Shown here piece by piece: positions 7,555 to 16,025 of a stretch of DNA of 28,355 nucleotides. The stretch is from positions 1 to 28,355 of the forward strand of contig CAMNLR010000171.1 in the NCBI GenBank assembly GCA_946543465.1, written 5' to 3'. Each line of letters opens with the position of its first letter. Position 1 is the first letter of the stretch. This DNA comes from CAG-791 sp002390025 (GTDB lineage Bacteria > Bacillota > Clostridia > Lachnospirales > Lachnospiraceae). Position numbers and translations under genes: made by a program. The notes below the pieces were generated by a model that did not search any database, was not told the origin of the DNA, and saw only the letters and a list, made by a program, of their open reading frames with translations.

Positions 7555-8637
7555 ATGTTTTGTGGATATTGCGGAAATAAAATTGACGATCGCGCCATGT
7601 TTTGTCCCTTCTGCGGCAAACCTACACAGGCTCAGGCAGACAGGCCGGAACCGGATCCAGTCCCGCACGCAGGCGGAAAAGGCAGTAAACCGAATGATTC
7701 TGACCTGTACAGGAACCTAAACCCCGGCCCTGAGACAGGCCCCGGACCCCTGCCGGTCCCTCCCAGGCCTGCCGGTGACAAGCCTGGTCTGAAGATCGAT
7801 CTGTCCGGACTGAAAAACATCAGATTTCCGTCCATGGGGGCACTCTCGGAACCTGGCACAGCCAATATCATAAACCTGGTCAGCATGTGTACCGGGATCG
7901 CGGGTGCTGTCATCCTGATCCTGTCCGGATTCCTTCCCTTTTTGAAGCTGACAGAGGACTGGCAGCGCTATACCAGCTGGTTCTATGATGTTGATGAGGC
8001 GACAATAAAGATGACCTCCAAGGATGTGATCCCCTTCTGGATCGCGATGACGGTCTTCTGCATTATGGTGATCGTTGCGGCACTCATCAAACAGAAACTG
8101 CTGCAGATCATCGGGACAGTGCTGGACCTTCTGGTATGTCTGGTCTTTGCAGGCGTGATCGCCGACTATATGGATGACTACACGACAAGCATGGTCTATG
8201 ACTACGGGATCGGAAGAGTATTTTTCATATTGGGAATCATCCTTCTCATTGTCTCGCTCATCGTGACAATTGTGGCCATTGCGGCAAAACAGAACGGACC
8301 TGCGGGCAGACCTGTTAACGGACCGATGAAGAATCCCATGTACGGCGGTCCCGGCAGCGGCCCTGCAGGCAGCCCCATGTACGGCGGCTCCGGCAATGGC
8401 CCTGCAGGCGGTCCCATGTACGGCGGTCCTGCCAGCGCCCCTGCAGGCGGTCCTGTGTACGGTCAGCCGGGAGGCCCTTCCAATGGCCCCGCGTACGGAT
8501 CGTCAACCGGCTCCGTGTACGGCGGTCCTGCCAATGGTCCCATCTACCAGCCTGCAAATGACCCCGTGAGCGGCCCTGCAGACAGTCAGGACGGCACACC
8601 GGCAGACGGACCCCTTGATATGTCCGGATTCCGGTAA
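7555..8637 (+). CDS. Zinc-ribbon, four-helix membrane protein with Gly/Pro/Tyr repeat tail
   Basis: Function unknown. The N-terminus is a short zinc ribbon (C3-x2-C6 ... C17-x2-C20; MFCGYCGNKI, MFCPFCGKP). A Pro/Gly-rich linker (22-100) follows, then four predicted membrane helices (about 105-130, 158-178, 183-203, 221-244). The last 110 residues are a low-complexity cytoplasmic or surface tail built on units of about 13 residues, such as PMYGGPGSGPAGS, PMYGGSGNGPAGG and PMYGGPASAPAGG, which decay toward the end. Zinc-ribbon plus membrane-helix proteins are common in Firmicutes as uncharacterised envelope proteins. The start is limited by an in-frame TAA at 7534-7536 and has a poor ribosome site. 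It is transcribed alone between its own promoter and a bidirectional terminator. Confidence 0.85.
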   Translation: MFCGYCGNKIDDRAMFCPFCGKPTQAQADRPEPDPVPHAGGKGSKPNDSDLYRNLNPGPETGPGPLPVPPRPAGDKPGLKIDLSGLKNIRFPSMGALSEPGTANIINLVSMCTGIAGAVILILSGFLPFLKLTEDWQRYTSWFYDVDEATIKMTSKDVIPFWIAMTVFCIMVIVAALIKQKLLQIIGTVLDLLVCLVFAGVIADYMDDYTTSMVYDYGIGRVFFILGIILLIVSLIVTIVAIAAKQNGPAGRPVNGPMKNPMYGGPGSGPAGSPMYGGSGNGPAGGPMYGGPASAPAGGPVYGQPGGPSNGPAYGSSTGSVYGGPANGPIYQPANDPVSGPADSQDGTPADGPLDMSGFR

Positions 8638-8711
8638 GACATAAATAAAAGCGGCAGAAGGACCCGCCGGCATGCCGGGGTACCCTCAAGATCTGCCTTA
8701 TGATTTGCATA

Positions 8712-8749
8712 AAAAAGGATTGCAGACGGATGTGTCTGCAATCCTTTTT
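8712..8749. terminator. Bidirectional intrinsic terminator
   Basis: A perfect 16-bp inverted repeat (8712-8727 with 8734-8749, 6-nt loop) starts with AAAAA and ends with TTTTT. It can therefore terminate both the zinc-ribbon gene (plus) and the ATP-grasp gene (minus), which converge here. Confidence 0.95.
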
Positions 8750-8779
8750 CAGTGTCAGAAAACAGCGGTTTTCCAAGAT

Positions 8780-8852
8780 GGCTTTGCCGGTCAAAACTTT
8801 ATCGGTCAAACTTTGCCGGTCAAAACTATGTCATTCAAACCTTTGCCGGTCA
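8780..8852 (-). repeat. 15-bp tandem array anchored on the ATP-grasp stop codon
   Basis: Read on the minus strand from the native stop, five units follow head to tail: TGACCGGCAAAGGTT (8838-8852), TGAATGACATAGTTT (8823-8837), TGACCGGCAAAGTT (8809-8822), TGACCGATAAAGTTT (8794-8808) and TGACCGGCAAAGCC (8780-8793). The first TGA is the stop codon of the gene and every later unit also begins TGA. The array lies between the gene and its terminator, so it is in the 3' UTR. Confidence 0.9.
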
Positions 8853-10097
8853 GGCCTGAGGGCCGCTGCCGGGCGCATACTCCTGGACAAAATGGATATA
8901 CTCTTTGGTCTGCTCCTCGTCATCCAGGATCGCTGTGTAGTTCATGTTGCCCATCTGATCCCACATGAGCTGAGGCATGCGCTCACAGGTCACGATGCGG
9001 CTGCCGTATTTCTCCATGATCTCCTCATGGGAGTGGACGTATTCATATTCGTCCCTGCGTCCGGCGTAGGCGCAGAAGTGCTCGACTTCGGCTGCAGGGA
9101 AACGGCGTTCGTCAAAAGCGACCATGTCCGCCCAGATCTGGTAGACGTCCAGGGAGTGGGCGTAGTCCATCATGTCGGGTGTATAGCCGCCGGCCGGACG
9201 CATGTTGACTTCCAGGGCGACGAAATCGCCGACATCGCCAAGGCCCGGTTTTGCCTTGGTCAGGCAGAAGAACTCCATGTGGACAAAGCGGCCCTTTACG
9301 TCAAAGGCCTTTACAGCCGCACGGCCCATCCTGCGCAGGGATTCCGGCATATCTGCCGCCACATAATAGGCGAGGTCCAGACGCTTGTTCACGATGTCCA
9401 TGATGGAGGGGGGCCAGCAGGTCATGGATTCAAAGAGCGGCTCGCCCTTGGAATTGATGACCGCGTCGTAGGAGGCGATGTTGCCCGTGATAAATTCCTC
9501 CATGACATAGGGGTGATAGGGGAGATCCGCATAAAACTTCTCGAGATCCTCTTCATTTTCCAGTTTGTAGGTGGCGAGTGCGCCTACACCAATCTCAGGC
9601 TTTACAATGACCGGGTAACCGGTCCTGGCAATGAAGTCTTTGGCTTCCCTGAGGCAGGCGGCAAGGCCTGCAGCTTCAGCGGCGTCGTGGTCCTTGACCC
9701 TGAACTGGCGGGCGGTCGGGATGCCGGCCTTTTCGTACTGGATCTTCATCAGGGCTTTGCTCTTGAAGTCCTCGATCTTGTCGGACTTCACACCGGTTGT
9801 GACATTGAAATCGGTGCGGATGCGGGCATCCAGCTCAAGCCAGTATTCATTGTTGGACTCGACCCAGTCGATCTTTCCGTATTTAAATGAGAAGAAGGCA
9901 CAGGCGCGGAATACGTCGTCGTAATTCTCAAGTGAGGGCAGCCAGTAATACTCGGTCAGAGAATCCCTGACATTCTGTGCCAGATTGTCATAAGGCGTGT
10001 CGCCGATTCCCAGGACATTGATGCCGTTTTTCTTGAGCCTGTCACAGAAGTTCCAGAAGGTTTGCGGAAACTGAGGTGAAATAAATACGAAATTCAT
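8850..10097 (-). CDS. ATP-grasp domain ligase of unknown substrate
   Basis: ATP-grasp enzymes join a carboxylate to an amine or thiol through an acyl phosphate. This 415-residue protein has an N-terminal Rossmann-like domain (MNFVFISPQFPQTFWNFCDRL). The ATP-grasp core runs from about 120 to 320: GYPVIVKPEIGVGALATY for the ATP-binding lysine and loop, YVMEEFITG, HMEFF, and the metal-binding ALEVNMRPAGGYTP. A C-terminal region (330-415) is not recognised. AGGGAGAAAAA precedes the ATG. It lies 116 bp downstream of an esterase gene on the same strand and is probably co-transcribed. The substrate cannot be told from sequence. Family is confident, function is not. Confidence 0.88.
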   Translation of the reverse strand: MNFVFISPQFPQTFWNFCDRLKKNGINVLGIGDTPYDNLAQNVRDSLTEYYWLPSLENYDDVFRACAFFSFKYGKIDWVESNNEYWLELDARIRTDFNVTTGVKSDKIEDFKSKALMKIQYEKAGIPTARQFRVKDHDAAEAAGLAACLREAKDFIARTGYPVIVKPEIGVGALATYKLENEEDLEKFYADLPYHPYVMEEFITGNIASYDAVINSKGEPLFESMTCWPPSIMDIVNKRLDLAYYVAADMPESLRRMGRAAVKAFDVKGRFVHMEFFCLTKAKPGLGDVGDFVALEVNMRPAGGYTPDMMDYAHSLDVYQIWADMVAFDERRFPAAEVEHFCAYAGRRDEYEYVHSHEEIMEKYGSRIVTCERMPQLMWDQMGNMNYTAILDDEEQTKEYIHFVQEYAPGSGPQA

Positions 10098-10185
10098 TTT
10101 TTCTCCCTATCTATGTATGAGCAGCAGTGTGAGGAAGGCTCTCCCGGGATGCAGGCAGGGGCCTGTCAGGGAAGTGACCTTTCCT

Positions 10186-10225
10186 TGTTACTTGTTACCT
10201 TACCTGATACGTGTTACTTGTTGCC
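10186..10225 (-). repeat. Direct repeat spanning the esterase stop codon
   Basis: On the plus strand TGTTACTTGTTACC (10186-10199) and TGTTACTTGTTGCC (10212-10225) are 26 bp apart. On the minus strand the second contains the last codons and TAA stop of the esterase (10214-10216), and the first is a downstream copy that again carries TAA. Confidence 0.7.
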
Positions 10226-10975
10226 GATTGCAGACCCGTCCAGAATCTTGGGAATGAAATAGCGGATCTGTTTCTTCCACCAGTACCAGTCGTGGCTGAC
10301 GTCGTAGCCCCAGAAATCGCACCATGCGCGGATGCCTTTATTCTGGAAAATGCTGGCCATGATCAGAAGGGTACGTATGCCGTCCTGTTCCCAGGCTCCC
10401 TGTCCCACACAGAAAATGAGGGCACGCTCATTGTAGATTTTGACGTAATGGTGATCTGCGGGCATGTTCTGCAGGAAGTGGCAGGGGGAATTGTCGTACC
10501 ACTTGCTGTTCATCCATCCGCCTGTAAAATAGCTGGCATCGTAGATGCCCGACATGGCAATGCAGCCGCCGAAGAGGTCGGGGCGGCGAAGCGCGACGAT
10601 TCCGGCGTGCATGGCGCCCATGCTGCAGCCCACAGCGATTGGCAGCTTTCCGGATGGATTGCGCTGCGCGATAAAGGGGATGACCTCATCAACAATATAG
10701 TGGTAATAATTCTCCTGAACATCTCCGCGACGGGCCTTGTCGCCGTAGAGATCGGACCAGCTTTCCTTGTCAACTGTATCGACCGTAAAAACCATGACAT
10801 CTCCGCGGTCGATGAAATCGGAGATGGTGGCGATCATACCGAAATCTTCAAAGTTTGTACACGTCGAGTCCTGCGTCGGAAAAACCAGGAGCGGGAGTCC
10901 CTTTTCCCCGTGGATCAGGATGTGCATCTCCCGGTCCAGGCAGCTGCTGTGATGTGTATAATATTCTCTTTTCAT
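10214..10975 (-). CDS. Alpha/beta-hydrolase fold esterase
   Basis: This is a putative serine esterase of the Esterase D/antigen 85-like (PF00756-type) group. The 253-residue protein has the nucleophile elbow GCSMGAMHA and a C-terminal SHDWYWWKKQ stretch supplying the likely catalytic His. There is no signal peptide, so it should be cytoplasmic. AAGGAG lies 9 nt before the ATG. It is the first gene of a two-gene minus-strand unit with the ATP-grasp ligase, so hydrolysis and ligation may act on related acyl or peptide compounds; that link is inferred from context only. No clear promoter was found upstream. Confidence 0.85.
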   Translation of the reverse strand: MKREYYTHHSSCLDREMHILIHGEKGLPLLVFPTQDSTCTNFEDFGMIATISDFIDRGDVMVFTVDTVDKESWSDLYGDKARRGDVQENYYHYIVDEVIPFIAQRNPSGKLPIAVGCSMGAMHAGIVALRRPDLFGGCIAMSGIYDASYFTGGWMNSKWYDNSPCHFLQNMPADHHYVKIYNERALIFCVGQGAWEQDGIRTLLIMASIFQNKGIRAWCDFWGYDVSHDWYWWKKQIRYFIPKILDGSAIGNK

Positions 10976-11121
10976 AGTAAACTACTCCTTGCCGTTATGA
11001 CTAGCGACAATACATGATGTCATTATTCTGCGCTTTAAAGTGGTAGCGCGCAGAAGAACATGTCTGTGTTATGTTCCCATAAAAAGCTGATGATTTCAAT
11101 ACACAAACATGGAAAATTGTA

Positions 11122-11127
11122 TATAAT
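11122..11127 (+). promoter_or_regulatory. Possible -10 element of the LRR/VWA/MoxR operon
   Basis: A consensus TATAAT lies 138 nt upstream of the LRR gene in an AT-rich stretch, but no good -35 is placed 16-18 bp before it. The 10976-11264 divergent spacer also holds an 8-bp-stem hairpin (TTCTGCGC 11026-11033 with GCGCAGAA 11048-11055). Nothing else was recognised there. Confidence 0.3.
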
Positions 11128-11264
11128 GATTTCAAAAGCCGAAATACAGGCTCCTGTGAGCTGTACGGCGAACGGTTTCAGTTTATTAAGAGATTATACC
11201 ATATTTCACGCAGGGACGTAAAACGACTTAAGCGGGTATGATCTCAAAAGGACAGGTCCCATTC

Positions 11265-12494
11265 ATGACAGACAGCAATTTTATATATAAGATCCAGGAA
11301 GCGCCTGTGCACGGAGCGGGCGCCGGGGGAGATGCCGCAGATTCTGCATTGCAGGCGGTCATCACCGGTCTTTTGCAGGAGAGACGGCATGTGGAGGTGC
11401 CGGACACGATCGAAGGAGTTCCGGTCGCGGCCATTGCCCCGCACGCCTTTGCCGAACAGGCACATTTGCGGTCCATCTCCCTGCCGCAGACGCTCCGCAG
11501 TGTCGGCGCTTTTGCATTTCATAATTGTCCGGAACTGGAGGAGATCTCTCTGCACGACAGCATCCATGATTTTCACAACGGCGTTGTGCGCCAGGACAGG
11601 CGGCTGCACAGGATCCGCCTGACAGTACATGAGGGCAATTATACAGTGATGCGTGACATTCTGTCCGACACGGATGCCAGGCTTCAGTTCAGCCTGAGTC
11701 TCCCGGACGGAGAGGCAAGGCTTCTTTTTCCCGGCTATGATTACGCATTTAATGAAAATACCATGGCGAGGACCATCCAGTTCTCCATCTCGGGCTCGGG
11801 CATGGTCTACCGCGAATGTGTCCGCCGCAGGGGCATCGGTTTCAGGGAATACGACCGTCTCTTTACAAGGGTCATCCCCGATGACCCCAAGGCTGCAGCG
11901 GAGATTGCCGCGGACCGCCTGCTCTTCCCCTATGACCTGGCCGGCGTCCACGCAGATGCCTATGAGGAGTTTCTGCGGCAAAATGCCGCGGAGGCCCTGA
12001 AACACTTTGTCATGCAGCTTCATGCGGGCGGGGGTGCCGAGGCGTCCGATGAGGCATATATGCGCCTGCAGCTGATGGCGGAGCGCGGCATGATCACGGC
12101 CGGGGCAGCGGACCAGGCGCTTGTTCTGGCCTCTTCGATGCATCTGACCAGAGCCTGCAGCATGATCATTTCGGGCAGGGAGACTGCGATCAGCCTCGAT
12201 CAGGCAGGAAGAGTCCTGTCTCTGTGGGAGGGAGAGGATCTGTTTGTCCCGGAGTCTGATTTCCCTCAGGAGGATTTTCACGGTCAGGAGGAATCCGCTG
12301 CCTCTGAGGAATCTTCTGCGCAGGAGGAATATCCTTTGCAGGAGGAATATCCTTCGCAGGAGAGATTTGCTGCGCGGGGGGAAGAGAGGGAAGACATCCC
12401 TGCGGAGGATCCCGGTGCCGGTCCTGAGACAATGGCCCGGGCGCCCGCGGTGCCCTATGCCGGCGGGGATTTTCTGGCACTGGAGGATTGGTGA
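11265..12494 (+). CDS. Leucine-rich-repeat (LRR_5/BspA-like) protein
   Basis: The function is unknown and presumed to be protein binding. Residues about 40-115 carry two to three LRR_5-type repeats (VEVPDTIEGVPVAAIAPHAF, LRSISLPQTLRSVGAFAF, ELEEISLHDSI). The rest has no recognised domain: a middle globular part (about 130-330), then an acidic Glu/Ser/Gln-rich region with imperfect repeats (EEYPLQ EEYPSQ ERFAAR). It has no signal peptide, unlike surface BspA proteins, so it is probably cytoplasmic. The ATG at 11265 has AAAGGACAGG before it; an in-frame ATG at 11238 adds nine residues and is possible. It leads a three-gene set with a VWA protein and a MoxR ATPase. After the TGA stop the same frame stays protein-like for about 30 codons. 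Confidence 0.75.
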   Translation: MTDSNFIYKIQEAPVHGAGAGGDAADSALQAVITGLLQERRHVEVPDTIEGVPVAAIAPHAFAEQAHLRSISLPQTLRSVGAFAFHNCPELEEISLHDSIHDFHNGVVRQDRRLHRIRLTVHEGNYTVMRDILSDTDARLQFSLSLPDGEARLLFPGYDYAFNENTMARTIQFSISGSGMVYRECVRRRGIGFREYDRLFTRVIPDDPKAAAEIAADRLLFPYDLAGVHADAYEEFLRQNAAEALKHFVMQLHAGGGAEASDEAYMRLQLMAERGMITAGAADQALVLASSMHLTRACSMIISGRETAISLDQAGRVLSLWEGEDLFVPESDFPQEDFHGQEESAASEESSAQEEYPLQEEYPSQERFAARGEEREDIPAEDPGAGPETMARAPAVPYAGGDFLALEDW

Positions 12495-12592
12495 ACCTCC
12501 CGCAACAGCATCGATTATTTCGCACGGGACCTGCAGAGGGATCCGGTGTTTCAAAGATACAGACAAGAGGCGGAAGCTGAAGGAGCGCTTTT

Positions 12593-14182
12593 ATGGGAAA
12601 TCGGGAACAACTCGATGAGATGGGCAAAAAAATACTGGATGCATCGAGAACGGACCTGTATCTGTCCATGCGCTTTCTGGGCCCTGCCCTGCACAGCCTG
12701 GGATTTATCATGGACCTGTCGACAAAGACAGTCGGCACAGATGCGGCCTATATCCGCTTTAATCCCCACCATCTCTTCTCCCTCTATGTCGACCGGCCAA
12801 GGCTGCTCAACCGCACTTATCTGCATATGCTGCTCCACTGCATTTTCCGCCACATGTTCACGGCCAAGAAAAAGGAGGACAGGGAGCTCTGGGATCTGGC
12901 CTGTGATATAGCGGTCAGCTCGATCATCGATTCCATGGAATATCCGGCTGTCGCGGAGCTGACGCCGGAACTGCGCCAGCGGGTCTACGACCGCCTGCAG
13001 GACCAGATCCATGTGCTCACCGCAGAGAAGATCTACCAGTATTTTCTGGAGAGAAAGAGAAATTATATGGAGGAGCTGCAGCTTGCCGCTGTCTTCGCCT
13101 ACGATGATCACAGCTTCTGGGAGCGCATGGAGGACGAAGAGGATCAGAATTCTGAAGGGGGAGGAGAGAGCGGGCAGGACGGCCCCAAAGATCCCGGCGG
13201 TGACAAAGAGGAGGATCCCGAAGGCAGGGACCCGGAAAAGAACAGGCCCGGGGATCAGAATCCCGGAAAAGACGGTCCCCGCAGCAGAAAGGGAGGGCCT
13301 GACGCTTCCGACAGAAACAGAAATCATGACAGCAGTCCCCCTGACCGCAGCGGGAAAGACAAAAAGGACAGAGATCCCCGGGATCCAAATCCCCCCGGGC
13401 GCCGTCAGGAGAAGCGTCTGCCCCGCATCAAAAAGGCGGATGATCTGGAAAGAGACTGGCAGGAGACCTCCAGGCGCATGGAGGCGGATCTCCTGTCGTC
13501 CGGAAAAGAGGCCTCCGATGAGAGGGGGAGCCTGGACAGGATCCTGTCCATCTCCAACCGCCGCAGGACAGACTACAGGGAATTTTTGAGAAAATTTGCT
13601 GTTCTGAGGGAAGTGACGACAGTCGATCCCGACTCTTTTGATTACGGATTTTACAATTACGGTCTGGAAGTATACGGCAATATGCCGCTCATTGAGGAAA
13701 ACGAGTACCGGGAGATGAACCGCCTGCGCACGCTTGTGATCGCGATCGATACATCTGCCTCCTGCCAGGATGTGCTGGTGCAGAAGTTTCTCAACGAGAC
13801 TGCCGCTGTTCTGCGCAATATCGGCCAGTTTTTCCGGACATCGGCCGTCTATATCGTGGAGTGCGACGAGCACGTTCAGAATGTGATCGTCATCCATGAA
13901 CCGGCGGATCTGGAGAACTATGCCTCCGGCTTTCAGGTAAAGGGAGGTTTCGGCACGGACTTCCGCCCCGTGTTCGCCTGGGTGGACCAGCAGCGCAGGG
14001 CGGGGGAGATCGAGGACATGGAAGCCCTCATGTATTTTACGGACGGCATGGGAGTATATCCCGAAAAGCCCACCGATTACGACACGGCCTTTGTCTTTTT
14101 TAACGATGAAGAACTGGACGACAGCAAAGTCCCCGACTGGGCGGTACGCCTGTATATAGACGGTGAGAAGGTGCGCATGTGA
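12593..14182 (+). CDS. VWA protein with degenerate metallopeptidase domain (DUF2201-like)
   Basis: The 529-residue protein has three parts. Residues 1-180 resemble the putative metallopeptidase domain found with C-terminal VWA domains, but the expected HExxH reads H78-M-L-L-H82 followed by H87, so the catalytic Glu is missing. Residues 181-278 are a highly charged Asp/Gly/Pro/Lys linker, probably disordered. Residues 378-520 are a VWA domain with an intact MIDAS: DTSAS (D386, S388, S390), T455 in GGFGTDF and D484 in YFTDG. AAGGAG lies 9 nt before the ATG. MoxR-type AAA+ ATPases typically pair with such VWA proteins, and one follows 112 bp downstream. A chaperone or maturation role is inferred. 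Confidence 0.85.
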   Translation: MGNREQLDEMGKKILDASRTDLYLSMRFLGPALHSLGFIMDLSTKTVGTDAAYIRFNPHHLFSLYVDRPRLLNRTYLHMLLHCIFRHMFTAKKKEDRELWDLACDIAVSSIIDSMEYPAVAELTPELRQRVYDRLQDQIHVLTAEKIYQYFLERKRNYMEELQLAAVFAYDDHSFWERMEDEEDQNSEGGGESGQDGPKDPGGDKEEDPEGRDPEKNRPGDQNPGKDGPRSRKGGPDASDRNRNHDSSPPDRSGKDKKDRDPRDPNPPGRRQEKRLPRIKKADDLERDWQETSRRMEADLLSSGKEASDERGSLDRILSISNRRRTDYREFLRKFAVLREVTTVDPDSFDYGFYNYGLEVYGNMPLIEENEYREMNRLRTLVIAIDTSASCQDVLVQKFLNETAAVLRNIGQFFRTSAVYIVECDEHVQNVIVIHEPADLENYASGFQVKGGFGTDFRPVFAWVDQQRRAGEIEDMEALMYFTDGMGVYPEKPTDYDTAFVFFNDEELDDSKVPDWAVRLYIDGEKVRM

Positions 14183-14294
14183 TATCCCTTCTGCCGCCTG
14201 CCAAGGCAGATGGGCTGCCTTCGCGAAAATGCTTCAGACGATGATACAGCAAATGCTGCCGCTGCGCGGGTGCGCTCCGGCATGAGAGGTATTT

Positions 14295-16013
14295 ATGAAT
14301 ATAAAAGAAGCCAAGGAAGTTATTGTTCACGCAGTACAGGCATATCTGGACAAGGACGAGACGGGAGCCTATACGATCCCGCCGGAAAGGCAGCGCCCCC
14401 TCCTTCTGATGGGGCCTCCCGGAATCGGAAAGACTGCCATCATGGAGCAGGTTGCCCAGGAGTGCGGTATTGGTCTGGTCTCATACACGATCACCCACCA
14501 CACCCGCCAGAGCGCGATCGGCCTCCCTTTTATTTCCAAAAAAACATATGGAAGCAAAGAATATTCCGTGACGGAATATACCATGAGCGAGATCATTGCG
14601 TCCGTCTACGACCAGATCGAGACCTCGGGCGTGCAGGAAGGGATCCTCTTCCTGGACGAGATCAACTGTGTCTCGGAGACCCTGGCGCCCACCATGCTGC
14701 AGTTTTTGCAGTACAAGACCTTCGGCACCCACAAGGTGCCCGACGGCTTTATCATCGTGACGGCAGGCAACCCTCCCCAGTACAATAAATCTGTCCGTGA
14801 TTTTGACATCGTCACCCTGGACCGCCTGCGCAGGATCGATATTGAAGAGGACTTCAAGGCCTTCCGCGAATATGCCTCCCGCGTCGGGATCCACGGTTCT
14901 GTCATGGCCTATCTGGGGATCCGCAGCAATCATTTCTATTCCATCCGGACAGAGGTGGAGGGCAGGCATTTCGTGACTGCCCGCGGCTGGGAGGACCTCT
15001 CGCGCACCATCCAGGTACACGAGAAGAACAAGCTGCCTGTGGACGAGGGACTGGCAGTGCAGTTTCTGCAGGACCCTGAGATCGCCCGCAGCTTTGCCGC
15101 CTACTACGATCTCTATACCAGGTATAAGGATATTTACCGCATCCCCGATATCCTTGCGGGCCGTTTTTACGTGGAAGGAGATTCCGCGGCAATGATGCCG
15201 GGACAACAGGACCCGAACGGCATTTCACACAGGCAGGGAAGCCTGCGGCAGAGGCAGGGCAGCCTGGGGAACGGGCCCGCAGACCAGTCCTTCAGCTCCT
15301 CAGCGGACAATGAGAGAGGGTCGCTCCTGTATCTGGATTCCATTCGGATCCAGGAGATGCAGGAAGCTCCCTTCGACGAAAAACTCAGTCTGATCAGCCT
15401 GCTGATCGATGCCCTGAACAGATCCTTTGCGGCGTGTGCCCGGGAAAAAGCCGTGCAGGAACTGATCATGAAGACAATGAATACAGTGCGCGGGGTTTTG
15501 AAGAATAGCAGCGGCTCATTGGAGCGGGCCAGATCCCAGACTCTCGCTTCGGAAACCATCAGAAAAGAGACGGAGAAGATCCTGGTCGAGCTTCAGAAGA
15601 AAAAAGATGCCGGGATTCCCATCTCCCGGGAAGAGGAGAGGACCAGGAGGATTGCCTGCAGGGACATGAACAGGTTCGCGTCCTCCATCCGCTTCAGGGA
15701 CCTGAAAGAGGAGCAGTCTCCGCGGGCCCAGTACGGTATGATCATGGAGTGGTTTTCAAAGCGGGAAGCGGACAGACAGGCTGGTGTCCGGGCCGCCGGC
15801 CAGGAGCTCACCAATGCTTTCCGCTTCCTTTCCAGAGTATACGGAGAGGGGCAGGAGATGGTGCTCTTCCTCACAGAGCTGTCTGCCGGTTATCACAGCC
15901 TGCGCTTCCTCAACGAATACGGAAATGAGTCCTATTTCCGTCTCAACCGCATGCTCCTTCTGCAGGACCGCACCGATGCCCTGCGGGACCAGGTGCTGCA
16001 CCTGATGAATTGA
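14295..16013 (+). CDS. MoxR-type AAA+ ATPase
   Basis: This AAA+ ATPase is predicted to remodel or mature a protein target together with the adjacent VWA protein. The 572-residue sequence has Walker A GPPGIGKT (40-47), Walker B ILFLDE (117-122), sensor 1 in TAGNPP (N159) and arginine-finger candidates in LDRLRRI (177-180). The C-terminal 270 residues are long for a MoxR protein and unrecognised, with coiled-coil-like Glu/Lys/Arg-rich stretches (about 395-450) that may bind the partner. GAGAGG lies before the ATG. No terminator separates it from the VWA gene. Little more can be said about substrate. Confidence 0.9.
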   Translation: MNIKEAKEVIVHAVQAYLDKDETGAYTIPPERQRPLLLMGPPGIGKTAIMEQVAQECGIGLVSYTITHHTRQSAIGLPFISKKTYGSKEYSVTEYTMSEIIASVYDQIETSGVQEGILFLDEINCVSETLAPTMLQFLQYKTFGTHKVPDGFIIVTAGNPPQYNKSVRDFDIVTLDRLRRIDIEEDFKAFREYASRVGIHGSVMAYLGIRSNHFYSIRTEVEGRHFVTARGWEDLSRTIQVHEKNKLPVDEGLAVQFLQDPEIARSFAAYYDLYTRYKDIYRIPDILAGRFYVEGDSAAMMPGQQDPNGISHRQGSLRQRQGSLGNGPADQSFSSSADNERGSLLYLDSIRIQEMQEAPFDEKLSLISLLIDALNRSFAACAREKAVQELIMKTMNTVRGVLKNSSGSLERARSQTLASETIRKETEKILVELQKKKDAGIPISREEERTRRIACRDMNRFASSIRFRDLKEEQSPRAQYGMIMEWFSKREADRQAGVRAAGQELTNAFRFLSRVYGEGQEMVLFLTELSAGYHSLRFLNEYGNESYFRLNRMLLLQDRTDALRDQVLHLMN

Positions 16014-16025
16014 TTTTGATGGGTT

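Noticed and set aside
12546..12911. A 121-codon frame overlapping the VWA start
   Set aside because: Past about 12584 it is a Cys/Ser/Arg-rich shadow of the VWA gene. Only its first part is of interest, as an extension of the LRR frame.
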